This document shows, piece after piece, positions 23,549 to 31,747 of a DNA stretch of 38,374 nucleotides (positions within the stretch are counted from its first letter, which is position 1; each line of letters begins with the position of its first letter). Location: assembly GCA_009903935.1 (NCBI GenBank), contig WYEG01000040.1, positions 1 to 38,374 on the forward strand. Reading direction: 5' to 3'. This DNA is from Caldimicrobium sp. (GTDB lineage Bacteria > Desulfobacterota > Thermodesulfobacteria > Thermodesulfobacteriales > Thermodesulfobacteriaceae). The position numbers were made by a program, and so were the translations under genes. The notes under the pieces were generated by a model. It was not told where the DNA came from, ran no database searches, and saw nothing but the letters and a program-made list of their open reading frames with translations.

Positions 23549-24025
23549 TTAGAGGGAAAACTTAGCCTTCACATTGCCTTTTAAGCGAAACTCCCCGGTT
23601 GTAAGGTTGTAGTAAAGCTCGCTTCCTTCAACGATTATACCCTCTTTTTTTATGAAGACGCGCCCCGGAGCCCTCAACACCCCATCCTTTACGCTGTAGA
23701 AAAGCTCTTCGGTGTAAACATCCCCGTGCTTATCGGTTTTTAGTTCTACCGCACCTTGAAAGTGAAAGAGTTCTTTTTTCTTGTCGTAGAAGCCGAGCTT
23801 TGCCTTGATGTTTATCCCTTTCTTTGGGCTTACAAGCTCTAAATTTTTGGCTGAGAAGCTCTCATCAGGCTGTTTCTCAAAATAGTTTGCCTTAAGTTGT
23901 AGGGCAAGCGAATTTCCCTCAAACCTACGATAGGTAAAATCCTGAATTTTAACCGACTTTATTTGGGAAAAAGCTGAAGTAGCTAGGAAAATTAATAGGA
24001 GTAGCGAGAAAAAAGCTCTTCCCAT
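23549..24025 (-). CDS. lptC: LptC-like LPS export protein
   Basis: A 158-residue protein with an N-terminal hydrophobic segment (FFSLLLLIFLATSAFS) and a beta-rich periplasmic part: VKIQDFTYRRFEGNSLALQL, NYFEKQPDESFSAKNLELVS, ELFYSVKDGVLRAP, VEGSELYYNLTTGEFRLKGN. This is the LptC/OstA-like jellyroll. LptC takes LPS from the inner-membrane LptBFG complex and passes it to LptA. ATG 24025 with AAAGG upstream is preferred over a TTG at 24055. The position after kdsC is the usual one for lptC; no lptA or lptB follows here. An LptA-like role is the main alternative. Confidence 0.75.
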   Translation of the reverse strand: MGRAFFSLLLLIFLATSAFSQIKSVKIQDFTYRRFEGNSLALQLKANYFEKQPDESFSAKNLELVSPKKGINIKAKLGFYDKKKELFHFQGAVELKTDKHGDVYTEELFYSVKDGVLRAPGRVFIKKEGIIVEGSELYYNLTTGEFRLKGNVKAKFSL

Positions 24026-24537
24026 TTTCCTTTTGCCCTTATGATAAGTTCGCAAACCTCCCTCACTGCTCCCTTCCCGCCTTCCCTTGTTGTGATGTAG
24101 TGAGCATAATCTTTAACAGGAGGCCAGGCATTCGGAACGCTTATCGCTAAGCCTGCTTTTTTAAGGAGCGGGATATCTACCCAATCATCGCCCATGTAAG
24201 CTACGCTTTCAAAGGTTAGTCCCCTTTGCTTTAGAATAATTTCTACCGCGGAGAGCTTATCGAGCTCTCCTTGAATGATGAGCTCTATTCCAAGCTCCCT
24301 TCCTCGATGCTCTACCACCTTAGAATTCCTTGAAGAAACAATGCCTACCTCAACCCCAATTTTTTGAAGAAGCTTAATCCCCATTCCGTCAAGCACGGAG
24401 AAAACCTTTATCTCTTCTCCGGAGGAGGTAAGGATAATGCCTCCGTCGGTCAAAATTCCATCCACATCAAGAAGAAAGAGCTCAACCCTTTTTGCTCGAG
24501 AAAGGACTTCAGGAGGAAAATCCATGCCTTTGAGCAA
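23992..24537 (-). CDS. kdsC: KdsC, Kdo-8-phosphate phosphatase
   Basis: A HAD-family phosphatase of up to 181 residues, with no cap domain, that removes phosphate from Kdo-8-P. Motifs: LFLLDVDGILTDGGI (nucleophile Asp in DVDG), SSRNS in motif II position, K in the long helix, and AYMGDDWVDIPLLKKAG (motif IV). Length and GILTDG-I are characteristic for KdsC. The first codon at 24537 is TTG; an ATG at 24525 is an equally good start. Either start overlaps the end of kdsA, and the gene's end overlaps the lptC-like start. Confidence 0.93.
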   Translation of the reverse strand: MLKGMDFPPEVLSRAKRVELFLLDVDGILTDGGIILTSSGEEIKVFSVLDGMGIKLLQKIGVEVGIVSSRNSKVVEHRGRELGIELIIQGELDKLSAVEIILKQRGLTFESVAYMGDDWVDIPLLKKAGLAISVPNAWPPVKDYAHYITTREGGKGAVREVCELIIRAKGKWEELFSRYSY

Positions 24538-25303
24538 CCGCTAAAAGGTCTGCAATCTGGGAAAAAAGCTCTGGAAGGTCCTTTAGAGGTAAAGAGTTTG
24601 GTCCATCGCAAAGAGCTTTATCCGGCTCAGGATGCACCTCAAAAAATAGCCCGCTAACACCCACAGCAACAGCAGCCCTTGCTAAGGGAGCCACAAACTG
24701 CCTTTCTCCACCCGACCTTCCCTCCCCACCACCAGGCAGTTGAACGCTGTGGGTTGCATCAAAGATAATTCGGTCTGCGTATTCCTTCATGATGAGAAGG
24801 GAACGAAAATCTACGACCAGATTACGATAACCAAAGGTTGCCCCTCGCTCGGTTAGCCAAACTTCCTTTGGAGCGCCTATCCGAGCCTTTTCTACCGCAT
24901 ACTTCATGTCCCAAGGAGCCATAAACTGCCCCTTCTTGATGTTTACAATCCTCCCTGTTTTTCCAGAAGCTACAAGTAAGTCCGTCTGCCGACAAAGAAA
25001 GGCTGGTATTTGAATAACATCCGCTACTTGGGAGACGGGCTCAACCTGCCAGGACTCATGGACATCGGTAGTAACAGGAACACCAACCTTGCTTTTTACC
25101 TCAGAAAGCATCTCAAGCCCTTTTTCTAAACCTGGTCCCCGGTAAGAATAAAGACTTGTGCGGTTTGCCTTGTCAAAAGAAGCCTTAAAGATGTAGGAAA
25201 AGCCATGTTTTTGGCAAAGTTCTTTCACAAAGGAGGCAATGGTTAGGGCTGTGTCAAGGTCCTCAAGAACACAGGGACCGGCTATGATTAAAAACTCTTT
25301 CAT
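24509..25303 (-). CDS. kdsA: KdsA, Kdo-8-phosphate synthase
   Basis: A 264-residue TIM-barrel enzyme condensing arabinose-5-phosphate and phosphoenolpyruvate to Kdo-8-P for LPS inner core. Seen: IIAGPCVLED at the start, FKASFDKANRTS, TTDVHE, IQIPAFLCRQTDLL, NIKKGQFMAPWDM, ERGATFGY, DATHSVQLPGG and FFEVHPEPDKALCDGPNSLP. The Cys at position 11 (GPC) points to a metal-dependent form, but the metal site would need checking. It heads the minus-strand kdsA-kdsC-lptC-radC-ispH-tadA operon. No clear ribosome site lies before the ATG. Confidence 0.96.
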   Translation of the reverse strand: MKEFLIIAGPCVLEDLDTALTIASFVKELCQKHGFSYIFKASFDKANRTSLYSYRGPGLEKGLEMLSEVKSKVGVPVTTDVHESWQVEPVSQVADVIQIPAFLCRQTDLLVASGKTGRIVNIKKGQFMAPWDMKYAVEKARIGAPKEVWLTERGATFGYRNLVVDFRSLLIMKEYADRIIFDATHSVQLPGGGEGRSGGERQFVAPLARAAVAVGVSGLFFEVHPEPDKALCDGPNSLPLKDLPELFSQIADLLAVAQRHGFSS

Positions 25304-25654
25304 ACAAGAAAGAATTTTAATAGATGGAAGAGAAGTTTACAAGCCCCTACAGCCTCCCGTGCCGAGCGTAGCGAGAAAACCTTTCTTATTTCGTTTAGAT
25401 GCACAACAAGCGAGAGAGGCAAATTGAGTTTGATTTCAAATCAACCGTAGGGGGCGCTAGGCTTAGCGCCAAATGTGTTTCTGGATAAGCCACCGCTTGT
25501 CCGGGGCAGAGGTTTTGAGAAGATCCCTTTGGCAGCCACTCGGCTTAGGCTCGGGCTAACATAGATGAAGTTCGGGATGTGGCATTCCAAATTGGTAATA
25601 ATATGCGATATTGCCATTAGTAATCACAGGGTTGAGGTTTGAAAAGTTTGACCT
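25304..25654. repeat. Intergenic region with worn dispersed repeats
   Basis: GTGCCGAGCGTAGCGAGAAA near 25360 is a broken arm of the GC-rich element. GTAGGGGGCGCTAGGCTTAG with CGCC (25447-25470) contains a 7-base perfect hairpin (GGCGCTA/TAGCGCC). The following AATGTGTTTCTGGATAAGCC then ACCGCTTGTCC (to about 25503) is repeated with changes at 27117-27155. No gene or tRNA is evident. Confidence 0.5.
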
Positions 25655-26797
25655 TTAACCAAAAGTAATCTCTAAATACGGAGGGTTGATCTTTGCTGAC
25701 TTTACCTCTTTGTGGATCAACACCCTTGGAAGGAAAAAATGCTTTTTAAAATTGCCAATCCTTATGGTTAGTTCATCCCCAGAATGAAAGACTTCAAGCT
25801 TTTCCTTTGGCACTTCTCGTAGATGAAGCTTTAGCACAAAGTCTCCATCCCGTTCAAAGACTTCAAAGGGTTTGTCCTGATAGAAAACCTCGCTCGGGTC
25901 TTTATCGCCGTAGACAAGCCTTCCAAGTTCTTTAAGCTTTTCCAGACCAAGGACCTCCTCTTTAAGATATGGCACTTCAAATATAGGGGTAGGGTAGAAA
26001 TTTTGATAGATCTCCTCTAAGTATTTTTGCTGGATGCTTGCTAAAAAGTTTTCTTTTTCAGCTACCCTGTTCACCAAGATAGCGTCTACGGGAAAACCAA
26101 AAAGATGAAGGTAGGTGTAAGCCTTCTCAGTTTCCCTGAGAACCATCTTTTCAGGGTTGGTTACAATCCTTACTGAAGAAATTTTTGGGTTTTGCAAAAG
26201 ATAGTAGAGGTTGTAGACCTGTCTGAAAAGGTCTTCGAGGGCGTCGTAAGTTTCTTCTTCGGGCAAGGGCATGTCTGTTGCTACTTTAGCCACAGGGCGG
26301 ATAAACTTAATGAGCTTTCTCTGAAGAGGTAGCACCTTGGTGATCCACCAACTTGCTGCATCAGGCAAACTAAGAAACCTTAAAGTTTCGCCAGTTGGAG
26401 CAGAATCAACGATGATCACATCATACTTTCCTTCCTCAACATGGCTGTTTATCCAAAGAAAGGCAGAAACCTCTTCCATCCCTGGTAGAATAGACATCTC
26501 CTCCGCCAAGACCTCTTCAACACCCTGCCATTTGAGAAGACTTCTAAGATACTCTTGGAGCTTTCCCCAGTATTTTTCTACAGAAAAATAGACATCTATC
26601 TCCTGAGCAAAGAAGTTTTCAGCGATAGCCTTTGGCTCAGGACCTACCTCAACCTCTAACACATCCGAAAGCGAGTGAGCTGGGTCTACAGAGACAACTA
26701 AAACTTTCTTCCCAAGGGATGAAAGATAGGCTGCTGTTGCTGCAGACAAAGTGGTCTTTCCAACTCCACCTTTTCCGGTATAAAGGATTATCCGCAT
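25655..26797 (-). CDS. ArsA/GET3-family ATPase with C-terminal HSP20-like domain
   Basis: A 380-residue soluble P-loop ATPase. The deviant Walker A YTGKGGVGKTT lies at 6-16, switch I VVSVDPAHSLSDVL at 34-47, and switch II VDSAPTGETLRFL near 130. Residues about 305-380 (KPFEVFERDGDFVLKLHLRE, then IRIGNFKKHFFLPRVL) form the small HSP20-like domain seen in many bacterial ArsA homologues. There is no arsB or arsenic regulator nearby and no evident Cys triad for arsenite, so protein-handling or membrane-protein targeting is at least as likely as arsenite export. It follows a 70-residue helical protein by 11 bases. Confidence 0.9.
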   Translation of the reverse strand: MRIILYTGKGGVGKTTLSAATAAYLSSLGKKVLVVSVDPAHSLSDVLEVEVGPEPKAIAENFFAQEIDVYFSVEKYWGKLQEYLRSLLKWQGVEEVLAEEMSILPGMEEVSAFLWINSHVEEGKYDVIIVDSAPTGETLRFLSLPDAASWWITKVLPLQRKLIKFIRPVAKVATDMPLPEEETYDALEDLFRQVYNLYYLLQNPKISSVRIVTNPEKMVLRETEKAYTYLHLFGFPVDAILVNRVAEKENFLASIQQKYLEEIYQNFYPTPIFEVPYLKEEVLGLEKLKELGRLVYGDKDPSEVFYQDKPFEVFERDGDFVLKLHLREVPKEKLEVFHSGDELTIRIGNFKKHFFLPRVLIHKEVKSAKINPPYLEITFG

Positions 26798-26808
26798 GCG
26801 CTTGGGCT

Positions 26809-27021
26809 CTACTCCTCAGCCTCTACCTTAACCTTTTTTACCTCTTTCTTTGGTTTTTCAAGCTCTTCGACCTTCTTCTCGATAAGCTCCTTTAAAGCAA
26901 GAAGCATCTCCTTTTTGGCATTCTTAAGATGGGTTCTACTTTTTTCAGGGACAAAGGAGGTTAGGTCCTCGATGAAGGCTTCAAAAGCTTGGTTCAGATG
27001 CTCAATCCAACGAAATTTCAT
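26809..27021 (-). CDS. Small helical protein paired with the ArsA-like ATPase
   Basis: A 70-residue protein, nearly all helix: WIEHLNQAFEAFIEDLTSFV, then a Lys/Glu-rich coiled-coil-like tail (ALKELIEKKVEELEKPKKEV). AAAGGAGGTGGAGGG precedes the ATG, a very strong ribosome site, so the protein is probably made in quantity. It lies directly upstream of the ArsA-like gene in one operon. No family is recognised; the name is positional. Confidence 0.75.
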   Translation of the reverse strand: MKFRWIEHLNQAFEAFIEDLTSFVPEKSRTHLKNAKKEMLLALKELIEKKVEELEKPKKEVKKVKVEAEE

Positions 27022-27053
27022 GTCCCTCCACCTCCTTTCCGTCTTTTAATCTT

Positions 27054-27081
27054 ATCATAAGATTTTCAAACAAGAATTCAA
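27054..27081 (-). promoter_or_regulatory. Sigma-70 promoter for the ArsA operon
   Basis: On the minus strand TTGAAT (27076-27081) and TATGAT (27054-27059) are spaced by 16 bases, about 35 bases before the small helical protein. Confidence 0.5.
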
Positions 27082-27113
27082 GGTGGGAAAATAAAATGTA
27101 GGAGAACCCGTCT

Positions 27114-27160
27114 GGGCGTCCAATGTCTTTGTTTGGCAAGACACCGCTTGCCCCTACATG
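27114..27160. repeat. Second copy of the GCACCGCTTG-type dispersed repeat
   Basis: GGGCGTCCAATGTCTTTGTT followed by TGGCAAGACACCGCTTGCCC aligns with the segment near 25464-25506, with about three quarters of bases conserved. It lies in the divergent space between the ArsA operon and the metalloprotease gene. Confidence 0.45.
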
Positions 27161-27248
27161 CCTTTTTTGAACGAGCATTTAGCTCTACTAAAAACTTTCC
27201 CAAGTTTGTATTAAAATTATTTAAAAAAAGCAAAGCTTAAAGTGCAAA

Positions 27249-27749
27249 ATGTTTGTGCCGGGATCCGGAGCTTATCTTATAAACCCTTTTCGCAATACGG
27301 CTTCGAAAGATAATCTATCCTATAATCAAACTTCTTACGCTAACTCCAAGGACCAGGTTGAGGAGCAAAAGTTACGAATGGCAGTAGAAAGGCTAAAGAG
27401 AATAGAGGCAAGGGTTATTGCTCATGAGATGGCTCATAAGGTTGTAGGTGGGCAATATGCTGGTTCCGTCCGGTATGAGTATACCAGAGGTCCTGATGGC
27501 AGGCTTTACATCACCGGGGGAGAGGTTAGCATAGATGTGTCAGAAGAGCCAACCCCTGAGGAGACCATTCAAAAGATGGAAATCGTTAGGCGAGCTGCCC
27601 TTGCCCCAGCTGACCCTTCTCCTCAAGACCTTGCGGTTGCTCAAACAGCAACCATCAAAGAGATGAAGGCAAGGCTTGAACTTTGGCGAAAAAAATTCGA
27701 AGAACTTGAAAAACCAAGTCAACAGAACAAACTTTCAAAGGTAGCTTAA
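27249..27749 (+). CDS. Putative metalloprotease, SprA-related / CJM1_0395 family
   Basis: A 166-residue protein. The central signature is [19 protein letters not shown], with an HExxH zinc motif (HEMAH), followed by [20 protein letters not shown], the conserved G-P-D-G-x-x-Y-x-x-G-G-E block of the family. [31 protein letters not shown] completes the pattern. The N-terminus ([10 protein letters not shown]) is disordered and has no signal peptide. Such proteins are annotated as catalytic from motif only; substrate unknown. uvrC follows after 16 bases, so they may be co-transcribed. Confidence 0.85.
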   Translation: MFVPGSGAYLINPFRNTASKDNLSYNQTSYANSKDQVEEQKLRMAVERLKRIEARVIAHEMAHKVVGGQYAGSVRYEYTRGPDGRLYITGGEVSIDVSEEPTPEETIQKMEIVRRAALAPADPSPQDLAVAQTATIKEMKARLELWRKKFEELEKPSQQNKLSKVA

Positions 27750-27765
27750 CACATTGTAAGCACAT

Positions 27766-29589
27766 ATGACCATCCCCCTTTCTCAGCTTGAGCTTGAAAA
27801 GATACCGAACGAGCCTGGAGTTTATCTTTACAAAGATGCCAGAGGCGAGGTCCTTTATGTAGGCAAGGCAAAGGACCTTAGGGCAAGGATTTCAAGCTAC
27901 TTCCGAAACGGCTATCTTTCCCCTAAAGTTCAAAGGCTTTTAGATACCGCAAAAGAGCTTGAATACATCCTTACCCGCACAGAAAAAGAGGCTCTTCTCC
28001 TTGAAGCAACCTTAATCAAAAAATACCGCCCAAAATACAATGTCCTTCTAAAGGATGACAAAAACTATCCCCTCATCCGCATAAACTTAAACGAGGAATA
28101 TCCTGCCCTCCAAATAGTGAGAAAAAGAAAAAAGGGAGACAAAGCCCTCTACTTTGGTCCTTTCACCTCGGCAAAAGCCATAAGAGAGATACTCAAGCTC
28201 CTTTCTAAGACCTTTCCGCTAAGAAGATGCACCCTTGCTGAGATGAGGCGGAGGAGGGCTCCATGCGTCTACTATCAGATAAAAAAGTGCCTTGCCCCTT
28301 GCGTTAGAGATGTGCCAAGGGAAGAGTATGCCAAGCTTGTCCAAGGCGTAGTTGACTTTTTCCAGGGTAGGGCAAGGGAGCTCCTTGATAAGATGAAGGC
28401 AGAGATGCTTGAGCTTGCTGAAAGGCTTGAGTTTGAAAGGGCAGCCTTCCTTAGGGATAGGATTCAAGAGCTTGAGGAAGTTTTAAACAAACAGGCCGTA
28501 ATTCTCTCTACACCTGAAGACTTTGACCTCTGGCACGCAAAGATTGAAGACGAAGACCTATACTTGATAGTTCTTTTTGTGAGGTTTGGCTATCTCTACG
28601 GCTTCCAACCCTTTAGGCTAAAGAAGCCTATCGAGGAAGAGGGCGCTCTAAAGTCCCTTATCATCCAATACTACAGCGAGGGGAAAGTTATACCCGATAA
28701 GGTCTACCTTAGCTGGCAGGAAGAAAACCGGGAAGAGTTAGCCTTAGCCCTTTCAGACCTCGCTGGAAGAGAAGTAATTGTTTCCCCCTTGCCAAAGGGG
28801 GAAGAGTATTCTTACCTTTTGGAGATAGCCCAAAAGAACCTTGAGCATTTTAGGCTTTCTCAGCTAAGGAAAGAGAAGCCCTGGCATGATGGGCTTGCGG
28901 AGGAGCTGGCAAGGCTTTTGCGGATGCCTGACCTTCCTCGGTTCGTAGAGGCTGTTGACCTTTCGCAGTATGCGGGCACGGCAAGGGTTGGAGCAATCGT
29001 CTGCTTCTTTGAGGGTGAGCCTGATAAAACAAGATATCGCCACTATCACATAAAGAGCGAGGGGCGAGACGACTACTCCATGCTCTATGAAGTTGTTTAT
29101 CGCAGGCTAAGAAGAGGGCTTGAAGAGGGGAACCTGCCAGATGTTTTACTCATTGACGGAGGGAAGGGGCATCTACAAACAGCCCTTCAAGCTGCTGAGG
29201 ATTTAGGTATAACCGAGGTTGCCTTAGCCGGCGTTGCCAAAAACGAAAAAAGAGCCCCAGAAAAGCTTTATCTTCCGGGTAGGAAAAACCCTGTATTTTT
29301 GCCAAAGCATGAAAGGGTTTACCATTTCATCTGGAGGGTAATGGAAGAGGCTCACCGCTTTGCCAAGTCTTTTGCGGAAAAAACTAAAGAAAGGTTAGAC
29401 TTTTCTTCTGAGCTTCTTGACAGCATCCCTGGGCTTGGTCCAAAGAGGAAAAAGATTCTGCTTAGCCATTTTTCAAACCTTGAGGAGCTTTCTCAGGCAA
29501 GCTTAGAAGAGATTGCAAGGCTTCCAGGGTTTAATTTAAGCTTAGCAAAGAGGATAAAGGAAAGACTGACAGCTAATGAACAAAAATAA
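27766..29589 (+). CDS. uvrC: UvrC, excinuclease ABC subunit C
   Basis: A 607-residue nuclease making both incisions in nucleotide excision repair. Domain order: GIY-YIG (about 14-95; GVYLYKDARGEVLYVGKAK), a Cys set (RRCTLAEMRRRRAPCVYYQI then KKCLAPC, about 152-181) matching the reported Fe-S ligands, UVR motif (about 205-240), RNase H-like domain (DLSQYAGT..., LLIDGGKGHL, about 380-540) and tandem helix-hairpin-helix (SIPGLGPKRKKILLSHF, LPGFNLSLAKRIKE). No ribosome site is obvious before ATG 27766. It ends at a strong terminator. Confidence 0.96.
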   Translation: MTIPLSQLELEKIPNEPGVYLYKDARGEVLYVGKAKDLRARISSYFRNGYLSPKVQRLLDTAKELEYILTRTEKEALLLEATLIKKYRPKYNVLLKDDKNYPLIRINLNEEYPALQIVRKRKKGDKALYFGPFTSAKAIREILKLLSKTFPLRRCTLAEMRRRRAPCVYYQIKKCLAPCVRDVPREEYAKLVQGVVDFFQGRARELLDKMKAEMLELAERLEFERAAFLRDRIQELEEVLNKQAVILSTPEDFDLWHAKIEDEDLYLIVLFVRFGYLYGFQPFRLKKPIEEEGALKSLIIQYYSEGKVIPDKVYLSWQEENREELALALSDLAGREVIVSPLPKGEEYSYLLEIAQKNLEHFRLSQLRKEKPWHDGLAEELARLLRMPDLPRFVEAVDLSQYAGTARVGAIVCFFEGEPDKTRYRHYHIKSEGRDDYSMLYEVVYRRLRRGLEEGNLPDVLLIDGGKGHLQTALQAAEDLGITEVALAGVAKNEKRAPEKLYLPGRKNPVFLPKHERVYHFIWRVMEEAHRFAKSFAEKTKERLDFSSELLDSIPGLGPKRKKILLSHFSNLEELSQASLEEIARLPGFNLSLAKRIKERLTANEQK

Positions 29590-29620
29590 AAAACCCCGGG
29601 GATTTAGCCCCGGGGTTTTA
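29590..29620. terminator. Bidirectional Rho-independent terminator
   Basis: AAAACCCCGGGG-ATTTAG-CCCCGGGGTTTT: a perfect 8-base GC stem (29594-29601 with 29608-29615) extended by A-T pairs, followed by T4 and preceded by A runs. It starts one base after the uvrC stop and lies 24 bases from the end of the convergent DUF3373 porin gene, so it can serve both. Confidence 0.92.
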
Positions 29621-29643
29621 TCTTACTTAGAGATTATCAAGTT

Positions 29644-31383
29644 TTAGAAGAAGAGTTCGAGAGAGCCGTAGAGGTTCCACATGGTGTCGATGGGCACATA
29701 CATGGTCATGGCTTTCATGACCTGATTAAGGTCGCCAGACTTTGCCCACTTCTTGATGTCGCTGATCTTCCTTGGAGTCTCAAGCCAGTTTGCTGAACCG
29801 TAGTAATCAAACCAATAGTATTGGAAGCCTACCCTGAGGAGGGCTCTTCCGTTCTTGACAAGCTTTGCACCGACTGGTAGCTCCTGCTGCCAGTATACTT
29901 CTGCCACATGACCGCGGGTTGAAAGCTTGTTCATGTATGGGTCGTCAGAGCTGATGTGGAAGGGCATCCACCACTTGGAGCCGTAGTTGTATTCAAGACC
30001 AAGCTTTGCCCCGCAGACCTGAGGAATGGGGAACCTAACTCCAGCATACACCGCATAACCGTTGCGAGTCTTCTTTTTGATTTGAGTTGGGTCAAGGCTC
30101 ATTCCATTAAGTAAAGTGTAGTAAAGGGTCATTGGCATGCTAAATGTTCCCCAGCTCGGATCAGTTATAAATACATTCATAGGCATTTCACCGATGGCTT
30201 TTGGCTCAGCGATGCTCATACCGAGAGAGATAAAGTAGTCCAATCCCTCAAGGTTGAAGAATTTTACATTCTTGTGGGACCAGGTCAAACCGATCTCGTA
30301 GAGGTCTCCAAGGTTTGTTTTCCCACGCATTGGAGCTGGCATATACATACCAAAAGCGGGGTTAAACATATACATTTCTCCGCTTGGAAAGTCCATGATG
30401 TCTTGAGCCTTGAAGGCTTGGAAGTTGAGGAACATGTCGTTATCGTCATAAAGGTCGATGTTAAAGCCGTAGAACTCTACATCATCCTTAGCTCGGTCAA
30501 TGGGAGTTTTAAACCCAGACTCAAAGCCCCTTCCATAGCAGAACCTTGCCCTACCCGTTCCCCAGTCATAACCAATGGTAGCACCATCAAAGGGCACATC
30601 AATGTTAATAGCAGTGGGCGTAGCATCCCTCTTGTCTATACCTTCCCTGATCTCCAGAGGAACACCGTGAGTAGTTGGTCTGCGTCCGAAGGAGATCCAG
30701 ATTGGCTTTCCAAAGATATTAGACCAATTGAAGTAGGCTCTGTCAACATAGAGGGTGTTGTCAGCTGGTCTTGCGCCAAGGGTAAAGTTGTTCTTCATCG
30801 GGAAGAAGAGGTAAGGAGCAAAATAATCATCCGTCTCACCCCAAGCCTTCTGGTAGGCAAGCCTAACTTTAACTACAGTATCCTCGGTCGGCTTTACAGA
30901 AAGGTCAAGCCTTAGCCTGTTTGTCCAAAGAGAATCGTTATCGTCCTTGTGGCTTCTTGTTTTCTTCTCAAACTGAGCATAGACATTTGTTAGGTCATTG
31001 CCAAACATATCGGACAAATACGCTGTTGGTGGAATTAGGCCTAAAAATTTATAATAATTGACCATAGTCGGCATCATTCCAAGCATAAAGGCATTTCTTT
31101 CAATGTCTGCTCTGGTACTGTCAATCCTAACCCTAATGTCCCCACCTATCTTGAACTTGCCGATCCCGTCCTTGATGGCTGAGACAGTCTTATCAACGGC
31201 GCTCACCTTTTCTTCCTGAGTTGCCTGCTTTTCCTTTACCTCCTGAAGCTGAGCCTTCAAAGCCTCAAGCTCTTTAGAAAGCTGTTCAATCTTCTGTAAA
31301 AGCTCTTCCTGAGTTGCTGCCTGACCTGATGAGGCAAACAACCCTAAAACCACCGCCGAAATCAAAAACTTCTTCCCTTTCAT
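29644..31383 (-). CDS. DUF3373-family outer-membrane porin with N-terminal coiled coil
   Basis: A 579-residue exported protein. Signal peptide 1-22 (GLFASSGQA), then a coiled coil (about 24-72; LLQKIEQLSKELEALKAQLQ), then a beta-barrel with strands such as FKIGGDIRVRIDSTR, WTNRLRLDLSVKPTEDTVVK, RAYFNWSNIFGKPIWISFGR, and a final aromatic strand (LYGSLELFF). The barrel start with GD-R-R and the GRRPTTHG segment fits DUF3373 proteins of sulfate reducers and relatives. The coiled coil may span toward peptidoglycan. AGGAGGTGAGGTA precedes the ATG: high expression is expected. Substrate unknown. Confidence 0.85.
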   Translation of the reverse strand: MKGKKFLISAVVLGLFASSGQAATQEELLQKIEQLSKELEALKAQLQEVKEKQATQEEKVSAVDKTVSAIKDGIGKFKIGGDIRVRIDSTRADIERNAFMLGMMPTMVNYYKFLGLIPPTAYLSDMFGNDLTNVYAQFEKKTRSHKDDNDSLWTNRLRLDLSVKPTEDTVVKVRLAYQKAWGETDDYFAPYLFFPMKNNFTLGARPADNTLYVDRAYFNWSNIFGKPIWISFGRRPTTHGVPLEIREGIDKRDATPTAINIDVPFDGATIGYDWGTGRARFCYGRGFESGFKTPIDRAKDDVEFYGFNIDLYDDNDMFLNFQAFKAQDIMDFPSGEMYMFNPAFGMYMPAPMRGKTNLGDLYEIGLTWSHKNVKFFNLEGLDYFISLGMSIAEPKAIGEMPMNVFITDPSWGTFSMPMTLYYTLLNGMSLDPTQIKKKTRNGYAVYAGVRFPIPQVCGAKLGLEYNYGSKWWMPFHISSDDPYMNKLSTRGHVAEVYWQQELPVGAKLVKNGRALLRVGFQYYWFDYYGSANWLETPRKISDIKKWAKSGDLNQVMKAMTMYVPIDTMWNLYGSLELFF

Positions 31384-31430
31384 TACCTCACCTCCTATTT
31401 ATTTTCTTTAAAGAATTTTACAAATAAATT

Positions 31431-31458
31431 AATTTATTTTTAAATTCTAAGTTGTCAA
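31431..31458 (-). promoter_or_regulatory. Sigma-70 promoter for the DUF3373 porin
   Basis: On the minus strand TTGACA (31453-31458) and TAAATT (31431-31436) are spaced by 16 bases, about 50-75 bases before the porin start. Confidence 0.5.
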
Positions 31459-31599
31459 CCATTGAAAACCCCTTTTTGCGGTGAAGTTTGAGCATATTTT
31501 TCTATTAAAAGTCAATTTTTTTTATGATTTTGAAAATTTTCGTTAACTTTTGGTTTTGCACTTTATACCTGAATTGTCAAAAATGTTTGGTGATTGTGC

Positions 31600-31715
31600 G
31601 ATGGGTTCCGCTATGTTTTGTCCCTACGCGGAGAAGACGGGAAGGTCGCTTAGACCGAGGGGAAGGGTCCCGGGCTTATGCTCGTTAGCAGATGGTAGGG
31701 GCGCTATGTTTTCAG
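31600..31715. repeat. Composite repeat region before mqnE
   Basis: CGCTATGTTTT occurs twice (about 31610-31620 and 31702-31712), next to GTCCCTACGCGG and GGTAGGGGCGC, which are inverse to each other. This gives an imperfect inverted arrangement of about 110 bases. GGGAAGGTCGCTTAGACCGA and CCCGGGC lie between. An open frame crossing it (31550-31738) has the composition of a repeat, not of a gene. Confidence 0.4.
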
Positions 31716-31747
31716 ATGAAAAAAAAGAAGTAAAATGAAGTTTGAAT

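Noticed and set aside
30274-30915. A 213-residue plus-strand open frame
   Set aside because: Complete antisense shadow of the DUF3373 porin, which has a signal peptide, ribosome site and promoter.
31550-31738. A 62-residue open frame before mqnE
   Set aside because: Crosses the composite repeat, has no ribosome site, and shows no protein-like pattern.
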